Below are positions 22,473 through 35,265 of a stretch of 64,000 nt of DNA, in pieces. Source of the DNA: Marisa cornuarietis (lineage: Eukaryota > Mollusca > Gastropoda > Architaenioglossa > Ampullariidae); the NCBI GenBank assembly GCA_004794655.1, contig SMMW01000046.1, positions 3,880,001-3,944,000 on the forward strand, read 5' to 3'. The notes beneath the pieces were generated by a model. It was given only the letters and a program-made list of their open reading frames with translations. It had not been told where the DNA came from and searched no databases. Within the stretch, counting starts at the first letter, position 1. Each line of letters opens with the position of its first letter. Both the position numbers and the translations under genes were made by a program.

Positions 22473-25400
22473 CTATGCACTGTAGCCTTTAATCGTAGCA
22501 GCATATTGAAACCAAATACACTGGTTTTGTATCTCTGTACTACTGCCTTGCTGCGCACAGTTGCTATTTGCAGGCTTAGGGGTACTAGCCGTATGAGGAA
22601 GCATCGAACCAGATATTTCACAATCTTTCATTAGAACATGTTTAAAATCCTCAGCTTCCATGCTCTCAGCTGTGGACACATGATTTCTTTCCATTTTTTC
22701 CACAGGAAAATTTAAAAACGTGTGTCTGTGCTGAGCTGAAAATGAAGACAAAGGCGTAGCATTGAGTGAATGGTCCAAGGTTTCAGCAGAAGAACTATTA
22801 AGTGGTTCAATACCTGATATCTCGACTTCTGTGCCATCAAAGGTGAGTTCCTGGCAAGATGGATGTGGCTGGACGCAAATCATGTTCAGAGTTAAACAGA
22901 TTCCTCTGGAAGGTAGCTTGAATGACATCTTTGGCACGAACCCTTTCAGAACAGCTGTTCTAGGTGCAAAAAGCATCACCATCACATTAGTTGGCCCAAG
23001 GCTAGCTTCGCTGGCCAAAATCTGCTCTGCGACAATGTGGCGGAAGAAAGCTTGTTTACACGACTTAAGTGAAACATGGTCTGCCTCTGGACACAGGCTT
23101 GGGAGATTTATAATGTACACTTCTTTTGGGGTTGCAGTGGTACTTCCAAGCAGCACAAGAGCCTGCTGAATTTCAGGGCATGTCTCAAAAGCCTTTAAAA
23201 TGTTTACAAATAAATCATCGAGGCTTGAGAGTATCGCCTGTGCTTTTCTTTCTGTCTGGATATATTTGCTGTTGAAGTGCGAATTTTGTACCTGAAAAAA
23301 AATGTCAATAGACTTTTATTGTGTGCAAACACAAAATATATTGCTAGTTACCTAGTGTCAAAGCCAATCTATATTTGTCATGAAAAAGAAACAACACTTC
23401 TTCATCTGCATATGATTTTGACCAAAAGGCCTTTTAAAATAATTAAAATGTAAATAGCTGATCAAACTTATCTCTAAAGATACAGTTTGCTATTTCTTAA
23501 ACCCACCACACAAAAACATTTGTTGCTTCTTTTAGGACAGGTTCCACAGTATATGCATATTATATACACAAAATAAAATAAGTCTAAAATGGCTGTTTTA
23601 CCACATGTGAGGCCCATGCACATCATTTTCTATGGTTTGTCTAATCTGTACTAATAATAATAATATTAATGACTTTTATTTACGAAGTGCTTTTTTCTAT
23701 AGGTACTGATCACTCTCATTCAGCCATGTACATTATTTACAAAACATGGAAAACATTAATTATGCTTTCTAGCCATAGCAATCATCCCATATTCATTTAA
23801 TAACATGATATCAAACTGTACCACATTTATAAGTATTATTTTTGGACCAGGTATGTCAAATAGCCACTGTAGTAAAAGAAACACATATTGTGAGGATAGC
23901 GGTGATTTACTTTACAGACAAGACTATTTTATGTCTAAACCAAGCTGCTTTTGTCACAGATTAATTACTTTGTAGATCTGCACTACAAAAGCTGTGAACA
24001 GATGCTACACCCCTCCATCAACCATTTGTCGAATTGGTGCTCTCGCAAGAAACCACTAGTAATCCATGACGTTGTTCTTCTCTACTTTATAGCAATGTTT
24101 TGACAATTCAATGACCAGTGGTCTTAACATCCTTGGTCACTGTATTGGAGACAATCATCAAAGCACTGATTCTAAATGCCACTAACAAATGTCTTGACCT
24201 CCTGCAATTTGTATATCAGTACAAACGATGATAAACTGCTCATCCTCCATTCTTTGTTCAAAAACCTGAAGAATTCACATGCCCATGGATGACTGTTGTT
24301 TGCTGACTTCTCATCACCTTTGAACACCATCCAACCACAGCTAAAAGACCCCTTGACAAATTTTCCCTTGTGTCATGGATCAGTCACCTTTTGATTGACA
24401 GACAGCAATGAGTACTTGTCAATAGCAGTCAGTCAGTCGTCCCTTGCCTGGCACCAGGTGTTGGGGAAAGCACATGGATAGACATGGCAGCTGACAGGAC
24501 CTGCCACTCTTGCCTATTGTGGGCAATAGTAAGCAGGTCCTGTACAGGATGACCAGTCCAGTCTTTCTCTGGCCACCTTGACGTCGTCCACCCTCCAAAG
24601 TGCCTTGAAGAAAAGTCTTCGCCAGGGTGTCGTGCCGGGTCACATGGCCAAAGAAGACCAGCTTACGTCGCTTGACTGTTGATAGTAGAGGTTCCTGGTG
24701 TCCTACCAGTATGGTAATCTCGTTTCTTACAAAGTCGTTGGTTTTATGTTATTTGCATGAGATCCGGAGCATCCTCCTCAGGCACTTGTTCTCGAATGCC
24801 TGGATTCTCCTTTCCGCTTCGACATGTCACATCCATAGAGCAGGATCGGCACTACCAGCGATTTGTATAGCCTGAACTTGGTAGTGAACCTTATCTTGTG
24901 GTTATGCCATATCCTATCTAGCCTAGTCATTGCTGCTGTTGGGATCCTGATGCGGATATCTAGCGTGGAGCTGCCATCATTGGAGAGGGTGGCTCCAAAC
25001 TTCGAGCTGTACCCCGTTCATAAAGATCTCTGCTTTGCCGTTGCCATTGATTATAACTTTGCTCTTTTCAGTGCTGGTCTCCATTCCATATGCATTTGAA
25101 CTGTCTGTCAATCTGTTGGTGAGGTCTTGCAGTTCCTTGTTAGTACCTGCTAATAAATCTATGATGGTCATGAAGAGCGTCGAGCATGATAAATATATTG
25201 AACAGCACGGGTGATAGGGGACATCCTTGACGTACCCCTACTGTGGTGCTAAAGAAAGCACCTATTTTGTTGTTCAATGGCACTTTGTATGACGCCATCA
25301 CAAGGTGCACCGGCTCACCCCAAGGCTGTGTTTCATCCCTGCTTCTGTTAATTCTGTATACTAACAGTTGTTGTAGTAACCATGAGGGTCAATATCTAGT

Positions 25401-27663
25401 AAAATTCTATGATGACAATACACTGCTCTCCCTTCTTAGCAGGCCAGTAGATACCAATGATGTAGCTTTGGATGAATTCATCAGCTGATACGATGACAAT
25501 TTCAATGTGAGTAAGACCAAAGAGATTTTCTTTGATTTCCATCTTTCCTTTCTACCATGTCCTGTAAGCCCCATCCATGACAAGGGGGTAGAAAATTGTC
25601 CATACTTTTAAATACCAGGCCACCATCTTCTATAAGAGACTTAACTTGGATCCCAACACTCAAGCTGTCATGAAGAAGGCTGATCAGAGCTTCTTCCTTC
25701 TCTGGAAGCTTAAAGACCAACCTGAATGGTTTGCGCTTTTTGCAGATAATGGTAGATATAGGCAATATAAATCTAACCTGTAAAATTTAGCCTCTAAAAC
25801 CCATCAGTTTATTAATTATCCACTAGCAAAGTAAGCGATTTGCACATGCGATCAACAAGTGCAGCTAACAGTGATTTACGTCATGCTAGTGCACCATTTA
25901 CAACATTGGCAGGTCTCAACACCAAACAAAGAGAATGAGCGACAGTTCAGATTATTTGGATGATGAAGTCTTCATTTCTTGCGCTAAAGTAGCAGTTTTT
26001 TAGAACCACGAGAAATGCAGACTCAGCGATGTATAACCTGAACTGTCGCTCATTCTCTCTCTCTGTTTGGTGTTTACGGTTGGCAATGTTGTGAATGGTG
26101 CACTAGCGTGACATAGCACACTGTTAGTGGCACTTGTAGATTGTATACGTAAGTCGTATCGGATAATTAAATAATGGATGGGTTATGGAGGCTAAAATTT
26201 AGAGGTTAGTTTTTATACCGCCTGTATCTACCGATATCTGCAAAAAATGCAAACCATTCAGGTTGCTCTTTAAGTCTTTCTGTTTACCAGCAATTTGTTC
26301 AGCTCTTTTATAAATTGCACATAGAGAGTGTGCTGTCCTTGTTTATCTGTTTTTACAACAGTCTATCGGTGAAGGACGAGAGCAGCTTACATTGTGTTGT
26401 ATCCAGCTGCCTCAAATTCATCGGAATAGCCCAAACCGTTCTTGAGACTCTGTATAACAGGCATTGATGATAAGCATGCCCTGTCGAGAGAATTTTTCCA
26501 CCTCCTCTTGGGCCATTGATTTTGTGTACCTGCATTCAGGATCAACAGATTGTGGCTTTCCTTTAATGTTTTGGCTGTGTGACTTCTGAATGCAGGTCTT
26601 TAAACCATGAATGTAGGAGTTCGTTTGGCAAAGTCGGATATGTCGTGGAATTGTTTTGTACTTTCATATCAAACTGCCCCAAATACCCCTTTGGGATAAA
26701 TAAAGTATTATCGTATTCATAAAGTGCTAAATCAAAATGATGTCTGAGCATATCTAGATTTGTGTCTCATTACAGATTATGACAATGTGATAATCTTTTA
26801 AATGTTATATCGCTGGATATGTACTGCCCCCTTTCTGATGGCTTGCGAGCTCATCAGATATTACAGTTTTCAGAGATGCATTTAGCAAGCATCTCTACAA
26901 GCAGCAAAAACAAAGAGACGTGCCTATATCTCATGTTCTATGGCTGGAACTGTGACGTGGATAGGAGCATTGCCTCACTTATATTTTTTCTACTTGATTG
27001 AGCATTCTAGGAACAACTACAGGCTACATCCCATTTGTCATTTTATAGACATTTTACTATTATCTTTGATCTTTACTTTTCATGTGACTTCTTAGTTACA
27101 TTTACAGTGCTATTGCCTACCATTTGAGTCACTTCTTTGCAAAATAATTTTATTGATCATTTGGGTGCTCCTGCGAGCTGAGAATGATTAAAAACACATG
27201 AGAATTTGGTAGAGGTCTATTGCACAACTGATGCAAAATACATTTACTTTATAACCTGAGGCAATATATGCTGGACTGCCTGGGACTTGAAACAATAATA
27301 TCGTCAAACACTATAATTATTTTTCTAACTAAACTATGCGATAAAATGCAAATCATCTATACACTCCTAGAATATCGATTTTGAAATTTTAACAATACCA
27401 ACATCTTAAAAATAACGCAACACTGTTCGGTAAACTTGAAAGTCATTTGATCCTGACAGTGGATCACCCACGCAAAATGTAGAAGAAAACGCAAACGTTA
27501 CCTGTACATTCTGCGTCTGCTGCTTCAAACCATCAAAGTGAAGTGGAATCTGGTTTCTTTCGTACAAAATATACTTGATCAACTCAATAATCAGCGATGC
27601 ACGAGTATGAGAGTGAAGACCTCCATCAAAGATAAATTCATACTGTTTCGAACGACCCGCCAT
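22473..27663 (-). CDS. MAD2L1BP: MAD2L1-binding protein (p31comet), complete two-exon gene
   Basis: p31comet is a HORMA-like adaptor that binds closed MAD2 and, with the TRIP13 ATPase, dismantles the mitotic checkpoint complex. Exon 1 is 27502-27663 and exon 2 is 22473-23291, with GT-AG borders and phase 0 (981 nt, 326 aa; human 274). Exon 1 gives MAGRSKQYEFIFDGGL and LIKYILYERNQIPLHFDGLK, like human LLKHIMYQRQQLPLPYEQLK. Exon 2 has LLGSTTATPKEVYIINL (human LLGGNALSPKEFYELDL), LPSRG near residue 180 and CIWFQYAATIKGY at the C-terminus (human YIWFQAPVTFKGF). Residues about 199-310 form a Ser-rich insertion absent from the human protein as I recall it. The ATG at 27663 is the first in frame; the longer open frame upstream has no ATG. 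The 4.2-kb intron holds nested transposons. Confidence 0.93.
24417..25240 (-). mobile_element. LINE (I/Nimbus- or RTE-like) fragment nested in the LINE relic
   Basis: On the minus strand the order runs from DLLAGTNKELQDLTNRLTDS near 25150, through a segment with CRSCSMDVTCRS, to TRHDTLAKTFLQGTLEGGRR near 24640. This is the usual end of a reverse-transcriptase ORF2 (the 'KI..FGHVTRHDTL.KTFLQGTLEGGRR' type, from memory). Several in-frame stops are present. The host LINE text resumes near 25250. Confidence 0.75.
25714..26269. mobile_element. Foldback (MITE-like) element with about 240-bp inverted arms at a TTAA site
   Basis: The left arm (25714 to about 25955) and right arm (about 26031-26269) are inverted near-copies around a 75-bp centre. 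The ends are AGACCAACCTGAATGG and, inverted, AGAGCAACCTGAATGG. Both sides are flanked by TTAA (25710-25713 and 26270-26273). The related LINE at 13970 reads AGCTGAAGTCTTTCT with no insert, and this copy reads AGC-TTAA-GTCTTTCT once the element is removed. That supports a 4-bp target duplication. No ORF of note, so transposition would need a transposase supplied in trans, piggyBac-like by target preference. Confidence 0.85.
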
Positions 27664-27750
27664 GTTGCTTAGTTTCCACCACGACTTCCTTCTGGACTTC
27701 CGACTGGGCGCGAGCTGAACAAAATCTGATGACGTCACAACAAAGCCAAC

Positions 27751-27998
27751 GCTGGTTGGTTGGTTTATTTAGTAGGAAAGTACCTCCACCTCGTGATTTC
27801 GTGGGAGAAGGAGTAGGGGAGGAAACCCCCGACGCCCAGCAATGCGGACAGGTGCCACCACGGACTTCTAATGATAAGTCTGTGGGTGCCACGTACAGAA
27901 AGTGTACTGAGAGTCTGAGACGAGAACTGAACCCTGAGTTGCTCACTGCAGTGGTGACAAGCGAGTGGTTTAACCACTACACTACCCGGAGCCCCAAG
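27751..27998 (-). repeat. tRNA-derived SINE, family B, copy near MAD2L1BP
   Basis: On the minus strand the head is GGGTAGTGTAGTGGTTAAAC (A-box region), followed by CAGGGTTCAGTTCTCGTC (B-box region). The 3' half has GTGCCACC/CACGAGGTGGAGGTAC sequence and ends in TAAATAAACCAACC. It matches the element at 61617-61835. It starts only about 90 bp upstream of the MAD2L1BP start codon, inside the likely promoter/5' UTR zone. Confidence 0.85.
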
Positions 27999-27999
27999 C

Positions 28000-30900
28000 C
28001 AAGGCTCGTAACACAAATACACCAATAGGCCCGACTTCTGTGACCCAAAATGTTTGAAATTAGTTGTTAATGTTTGTCACAACAGCTCGATCAGCTAAAA
28101 TAAGACTTCTTTTATGTTTTAATAATAATGAGACAATGATACGCAATATCACAGTATGCAAATGTCCAAGAAAACGGAACAAATGGAAGGCTATGCCAAC
28201 AAGAAAAATCAAATGCATTAACTTAAAATATAAAAGTGTGATTGGCACTCTTGGAAATAATTTATGATATGGTGATTTTTATTTAAAGAAAAAGTCAATA
28301 TCAGGGAATGCAGGCATACACTGTATTTAATACCAAAATGTGTGTGAGAGAAAGAAAGATAGAGAGGCCCGGTCGTGATAAATGATACAAGTCGTGGAAA
28401 AATATAGCATTTTGATAAAAACGAAGTGAATAAAATTCCCATAGTTTTCTGTTTCCCAAAATAAATTTCCGCATTACTTTTTCATATTTTTGCGGCTTTC
28501 TTTCTAAATTTTCAAAATTGTTTAATGGAACTTTAATTTTCACTTACCGAATGAATTGCTGCTACTGGTAATTAAGTAATTTGAACCTAAACCATCAAAT
28601 GAAACTAATTTTCGAACATGTGCGTGTGGATCTTTCTGAGGATTTGTAAATAGCTTATAGACTATATAACGACAAATACATAGATCGTTAAAGAATTCTG
28701 TCGATCTCTACCATTTTATTGTCGATATATTTCTTTATTGTTTATTTAATCTTTTATAATGAATTGAAAACGACACGGACTTAGTGCATAGTTCAAAGGG
28801 AATATTTTTGTGATGTAGAATTAGTCAGCAAAAGGCACCACCATATGTAAACTCATACACAACTTTCTAAAGTCCGAATAAAACTAGAAAAATGCATGAC
28901 TTATCAAAGTGATAATAAAATTATAGTGACAATAATACGGATACCGCCTTTTCGTAATTAGATGCGCATGGCTGAAGTACAAACGTCGTACACTCTTCTG
29001 TGAAAATTTGTAATGTGTTCCGAATATTTCGTTGAGAGACATTGAGGAATTTAGTTCCAGATTATGCAGAGGCCCTAAACAGCGTAATAAATAGCGAGGA
29101 TATATAGTTATTTCATGGCGAAGTATATTTCATGTACGGGTAGGTAGACACGCTGAGTATTCAGGGTGAATATGCAATTGTGATCTCGGATTTTTGTCTG
29201 ACTGTCCCATTAACTAAATAAGTCTCGAAAAATAAACTTGCAAAAATTAACATATTTTTACATTATAAATACATTCTAACACATAGATATATTTGGGTGA
29301 GAAAAAAATACATTTCAAGTAGTGGAAGTCAAAACTTGCATTGTGTGCATTTTGAGGTTAAGTAAGCGTCTATTCAGGCTGCTTTACATGTTGTTTCTTA
29401 TGCCTTTTTCTTTATTCATGTGTGTTTAGTTAATATAGATATAGTTGCACCGATGGTTACTGAGCAGCATCTCGCTAAAGATCGTATGTGAAAACTGGAG
29501 TTCCCCATCCACTCAAAGTGAGGGCGTGTAAAGTGTTTCTAAGATTATAAAAAGGAAAGCGAAACGAGTAATTGGAGTCTGCAAATAAAAGTTTATAATT
29601 AGGCGCTGTTCCTCTACCGACCCCAGTCCGTTTATTCCAGAGCCTGTCAGCCAACAGGGGTGGTGACACGCCGCCCGACGCCGACCCACAATGGCCAGCC
29701 GCTTAAATGGAAAATCATCCGGCGATCACAGTTCGGCCACAGGACAGGCAAAATAACAACGATAACGCCGATGACTGAGACGATGATGAGGATTGAAGAT
29801 TGATTTGGTGATGAAGGTTGATTGAAAATTGATGAAGACGAAACGGCTAGTGACGCGTGTCCTGTCGCTCACAGAAGACATGAAAGAATACTGGTTGCCA
29901 GGAATCCGTCCGAATGCACACAGCCAACGGAACCGCACCGAGCTATTTGCCCAGCACGCCAGTATCCTTCCGCGCTTGGCCAGCCTCCCAGCACTCTAAC
30001 CACTGGCATAGACCTCTCCAACGACGTGCGAAGGTTACTAACCGCCTGGTCCTAGTCATCCAAAAGGAAGACACAAAAAAACCGGAGAGAAAAGGACGCA
30101 GGGGATACCTTGTAATTAGGAGTCGTAATCTGGCCCATCCACCGTGGTCAATCGACCAAACTAGGTTGGGAACGGCCGAAAGGCCTCATACACCATTTCC
30201 CCCGTACCTTGTCCTGTGCTGAGCCAGCAGCGACACTACACACACAGAGGCATGCGTGCACATGCTCAAATACACTGACAGACCCAAACGAACTTTTACA
30301 AGCCAGAGCTTCTTTATTTGTTTATTCATTATGGCTCTACGACCATCCGATGGACCATTCTGACCGCTGTTTTACATCAGCTGTCTTTGCGCTCCACCTC
30401 TGTGACTGACTACAACTACTACAACTGAAAATCAACAGTCTCCACCTTTCCTTCAATTTCATCTGCAGGGGCTCTTCAAAGTGCTATGTGTCTGTAATTC
30501 GTCGTACAAGTGTACAACTACAACATTAGAGTCTATCTCGTGAAGCAGAACTTCAATAGGTAGGCTGAACCCAAAACTGATGGCCTACAGCTGTCTTAGG
30601 CCGCTATCGGTGAGCCAGCAGCTATCATTTATCACTCCAACAGGTCTAATACTCTAACGAGATTTTGCAAGCACGACGTACTATAACCATTATGTCAATA
30701 ATGAATAATAACTGCCAGTCGTGCGACAGGACTGACATTTTCACATTTTGTCCTCTGTATACTACTGAAATACTGGGAACCTTGTATCCACGCAGATTCA
30801 ATAAAACCGCTCATGATTCTCTTGAGATGAATTATTCAAAGTGCTTAAGTTTTTTAAAGAGATGAGTTTTAAGCTGCTTCTTTTTACAGGAATTGTTAGT

Positions 30901-31480
30901 CCATTGCCCACCATTCTGTAACCTGGAGGACCAGTAGACCACTCTTAGTCAGCATTTCTACCCCTTGATATGGGTGAACCTGCCAGGAACTAGTGCTCCC
31001 GTTGGTATAGTTCTTAGACTCATCGAGACACACAAGCCCCCTGACCACGGCAAGGTGGTGGTTCAACAGGGGGGAGCTATATACAATCGAGTAATAAAAC
31101 GCATTAAGCTAAACACAATACAGTAATGAAATATATTGTCTAGTGAATCTTACATCAATGAAGTTTGCAAGTCCAACCTCTTTGAGCTTTGCTTTTAGAC
31201 ATTAAATAAACAATTTGATACGCAAGGTTGACGTATGACTTGCATCACATTATAGATAGATTAACCCCTGCAAGTTCATCTGAAACGCATCTGGAAGAGA
31301 AGAAAACATAAAAAAGGTAAAGAGTCCTTCTATTGAGAACTTTAGATCCGTACCATAGTGCATTCGGGAATTAGTATGATGAGTATATAACAAATGTATA
31401 TGACTGTAATAAACCTGTCATATCGATTGAAGTCCAGAGCCAGCACCCATCGAACCTGGTTTAAACAACGATACAGATAC
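28000..31480. other. Intergenic, no supported gene
   Basis: AT-rich to 29.6 kb, then a GC-richer block (29.63-30.25 kb) with overlapping short ORFs on both strands and no recognisable domain. Around 30990-31080 is CCCCTGACCACGGCAAGGTG followed by TGGTTCAACAGGGG, which looks like part of a dispersed repeat. I see no exon. Confidence 0.4.
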
Positions 31481-31493
31481 CAGCACGCGCGCG

Positions 31494-31494
<1 letters not shown>

Positions 31495-31541
<47 letters not shown>
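31495..31541. repeat. (CA)n microsatellite
   Basis: About 23 perfect CA units. The predicted His-Thr or Cys-Val peptides over it are artefacts. Confidence 0.95.
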
Positions 31542-31545
<4 letters not shown>

Positions 31546-31639
31546 ATATCTTCAATTAGAATTTTCAAATTACTGCTGTTACTACGATTGTAGACTCCAA
31601 CGTCGGTGAAGTGCTGGTATGTCGTAGGTCGAAAAAAAA

Positions 31640-33133
31640 AACTGAGTACATACAACACTAATTAGTAGATTAGTCGCACTAACGACTCTAACCAGCTAAC
31701 AATCTTCTTTGGAACTCTCAGCCTCTTCCCTGTCAGCACAAAGAAGGGACTAACGCTACTCAGGCGTTTTGATGCCGTGAGTGGCCACCGTCCGGTGACA
31801 GTTTGTATTTGATCAGGTACAGTAGTGTTTGTGACACACAGACGTGTCAGCAGGGCCCAGGGGACATAGCCCCCCTTTGACGAGAAATGGTCACGAAGAC
31901 ACCGAGACGGGCTTTACTTTTTTTCATCGTGCTCGATAAAAAAAAAGTCCAGAGTCTTTAAATGATCGATATAGAATCTCAGGTGAAGGGCTTAGCACAT
32001 TATCATTTTAAGAAAGATTAGTCTTGGCGTAATTTAGCACAGAAAAAAGTTCTAATTATATTGATTTCGAGATGATTAGCGTTCATGCAGCCCCAGATTG
32101 TAAAATCCTATTGTCTACGTAGTAATTTTTACGGCAAGGGGCTGTAATTCCCTGTACGCCATGAACGCCATCTTCCCGGCTCATCAACCTCCCGACTTCA
32201 AATGCTCCTCGTTCAGTCTGACCTTTAAAGGTTACGCATGCGCGTCAGAGCAGCATAGACCGGAAACTTCATCAGCGCAGAATAAGTAGATCATACTTGG
32301 AAAGATGAGGCCAACTCGACAAAAAAAAATAATAATAATAAAAGTAAATAAATAAAAAGTAGACTATTTTTTTTACCTACACGCATTGCATTGCGCAATG
32401 GATTTAAGAATTTGCATAACAACAGGGTACTCGTCTGTAAGCTCTTTCCCTTTGGCTTTAGGCAGTTCATGATCTGACCAAAATTATGTAGAATTTTTTT
32501 CTATTCCCCCCTCTTCCCCTGCAAAAAAAGAAATATCATTACAAAAAAAAAAAAAAAAAGAAATCAATGCAGAAACACAGCTCTCTCCCTTGTCGCTGCC
32601 AAGTCGACCCACTTACTTCATAAGCTTCCAAACGTTCAAGTGACATACAGAATGGAGGAGGTCACGTGTCCTTACTTTTGCCACCAGATTGAAATATGAC
32701 TGCGATTTGTCTAGGGTGGGTGCGAGCAGGCTAATAAATACCGTCAAACTGGCATGTTCAGTTTCGCCTATTTGCTCAAAAATGGTGATTGTGTAACAAA
32801 TGGCCTCTGGAGACACACAATTGTTTACTACTTCGGGAAAATTAACATATAGACTTATAATTATAGGGAGGTGGTCTAGCTGAGACGCCGAGCGGGTTTA
32901 AGATACTTAATGGTAATGAGGAAGATCACAGAGACCGAGACGGAGGAGTGAAAAATGTACATTTTTTTTCCAAAAAATAAAAAAGGGTGTAAACCAGTAA
33001 GATTTTGTATCACGAGATCATGATGTAGAAATGGAACCGAGAGACAGACATAGAGAAGCAGACATTTTATTTCCAGTAGTGAACAAATAACACTAATAAT
33101 AGGGGGCTGAAGAAACAGAAAATTCATTGAAGA

Positions 33134-33168
<35 letters not shown>

Positions 33169-33420
33169 TGAAAATATAAAGGGTGTCGCAGCAGAGATGG
33201 CCATCTTCGTATTGGCTTGTGTTCGATCACAACACTAAAAACTACACGGTCGGTCCAGTTTTGGAGACAAATCCGGTCTTCTTCCAGTTCCTCCCAGTTC
33301 CTTGGTTTTGAGAGTTCATGTAGCTCGCTTATGAAAGTTTATGTAGTTTGGCTGTAAAAGTTCCTACCCACCTACGACCTATACCCACCATCGAATCCTT
33401 TCAACATGCTCTATAAACAT
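31640..33420. other. Intergenic, no supported gene
   Basis: Contains A-runs (32544-32560), a GT/GA microsatellite (33136-33170) and no recognisable coding, RNA or mobile sequence. Confidence 0.4.
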
Positions 33421-33553
33421 CTGTTCAATGAGCATTACTTTTTACATCAATCAACATAATGACAGTTCAATGAGCATTACTCTTTACACCAATCAACATA
33501 ATGACAGTTCAATGAGCATTACTCTTTACACCAATCAACATAATGACAGTCCA
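33421..33553. repeat. 42-bp tandem repeat, about three copies
   Basis: The unit CAGTTCAATGAGCATTACTC plus TTTACACCAATCAACATAATGA repeats at 33463 and 33505 almost perfectly. A slightly diverged first copy begins at 33421. Confidence 0.95.
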
Positions 33554-35265
33554 TTTTCGAACGCTTTCTTTCACTTGTGTTCGTCTATTGATTAGTTGTT
33601 AATAGTTGTGATTATAGTGTATTGACTAGTCCGCCTGCTCTTCTTCCTCTCCATCCTTACTGTTTGTTCCCTGACCCTCTTTGCGTCCTCTATGTCTTTT
33701 ATTACTTGTCTGCACGGTTGTTTCTCCTTCCGTCCTTCGTATTCTGTTCATGTCTCCTTGTTTCAAGCGCTGAGGGCATGCTCCTTTGCGAGCGTGATTA
33801 TGTACTAGATAAATCCCGTGTTTATTATTTTAATACTATGTAGCTCGATTTTGAGAGTTCATGTAGCTCGTGAGAGGAAAGTCAGTAGGCCAAGCCTTTG
33901 CCTCATGAGTTATGTGTAGATCATACATTTAAAATATGCGCTCCATTGTTTGGATATATTATTCGCAAGGACAAGCAAGCAAAACCACCAGTCTCAACTT
34001 TTGGACCAGATGATTGCTCATTCTTTTGTCAGCATCAGCATCACGAGGACACACAGTTGCTCTTTCGAGAACGTAGTGCTGGTGGCATCGCGAGTATCCT
34101 CATGACCCCTGACCTCGTGACAAGCCTAATCTAAAATGTGCCCCGTTCTGTGAGAACAGTGCAGAACATCTCCGTGGAGGCAGCGAAGAATGTGTACATG
34201 CTGTGCGCATGGCAGTAAGACGAAGGTATCTGCGCAAAATGAAGGCGTCAACGAAGAGAAGGAGAAAAAAAAATAATACTTACAGAGAGAAAATAAGGAG
34301 GTAAAAAGAAAGTCGATGTGTGGAGCAGCCATGATCGAAGGATGTAAGCAATGAGCTGGCGTTGACACTATCGACTCGCGCTAGAAGACTTTGGTCAAGG
34401 AGAGAGAAAGTGTTTCGAGCTCGTCAGACGAACGCAAAGCAGTGCTTGATCTCACATGGCAGACACAAAAGCAGGTGTACTTGAAGGCACTGAACATGTA
34501 GGGAGTATGACGCAGAACTCGCATTTTTGAAGGCTCTTCCCACCCACTCACTCACCTCCACACACACACACACACTCAGGTCTTATTCCAGTGCCATTCC
34601 ACACTTTATTGCATTTAGACGATTTATAGCAGTAATAGAAATGCTCAAAACACACGATGGATTTGCCAGGATCAAAAAGAAAAAGAAAAAAACTCGATCT
34701 ACCACCTATTCCCTACACAGTTTGTCGCCGTCACTGTATATACATACGTACACATAAATAAACTGTGCACATATATTGTTCATGCAGAAAGTGGGTCCAG
34801 CTGCAGAAGAGTGTGCATCAGTTTTCAAATATCTTTACGAAGAAGTCGTTAGAAATCAATAAAGCTTTGTACATAAGCTTCATTCACACCTAGAAAACAC
34901 GGGGATTTGTTTGTTTACAACAAAGAATTACGAACGCTTAAGTTTCTTCTGTTCGATAGCTAGAGGGAACAATGAAGGTGATTATTTCAGCTTTCGTAAA
35001 CAATTACTTATGATCGACTTATTTCAACAGTCTTCATATTGTCTGTAACTCCTCACCGTGACTCACATTTCAATTATAACCCTGACATATTATAAAACCG
35101 ATATGTCACAAAACCATGAGAATGTACGCAGAAGAATGATCATAAAAATGGCATTAAACTGGTTTAAGTGGGAGAGATTGTATAATAAAGTTAATTTGTT
35201 GCAATGAATGTCGATCAGAAGTGGAGTCCGATCAAATATCAACGCCTTATTTGCTGGAATGAATG

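Larger units (their letters stand above)
24112..26712 (+). mobile_element. CR1/Rex1-like LINE relic in the MAD2L1BP intron, with nested inserts
   Basis: This belongs to the same family as the 12010-14470 relic. It shows LETIIKALILNATNKCLDLL near 24150, then TPRLCFIPASV near 25330, then DDNTLLSLLSRPVDTNDVAL near 25413 (RT Asp-Asp box kept). The 3' end is GGGATAAATAAAGTATTAT at 26692-26710. It runs antisense to MAD2L1BP. It is broken by a second LINE (about 24417-25240) and by a foldback element (25714-26269), plus many stops. Confidence 0.8.

Noticed and set aside
22173..22634. 153-codon + strand ORF
   Set aside because: Overlaps the well-supported last exon and 3' flank of MAD2L1BP on the other strand; no domain.
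29726..30222. Overlapping ORFs in a GC-richer block, considered as a gene
   Set aside because: Open frames on both strands of similar length, no domain or splice model; more likely part of an old repeat.
31342..31609. Open frames of repeated His-Thr or Cys-Val
   Set aside because: They are translations of (CA)n microsatellites, as are those at 40048-40257, 41891-42259 and 42278-42601.
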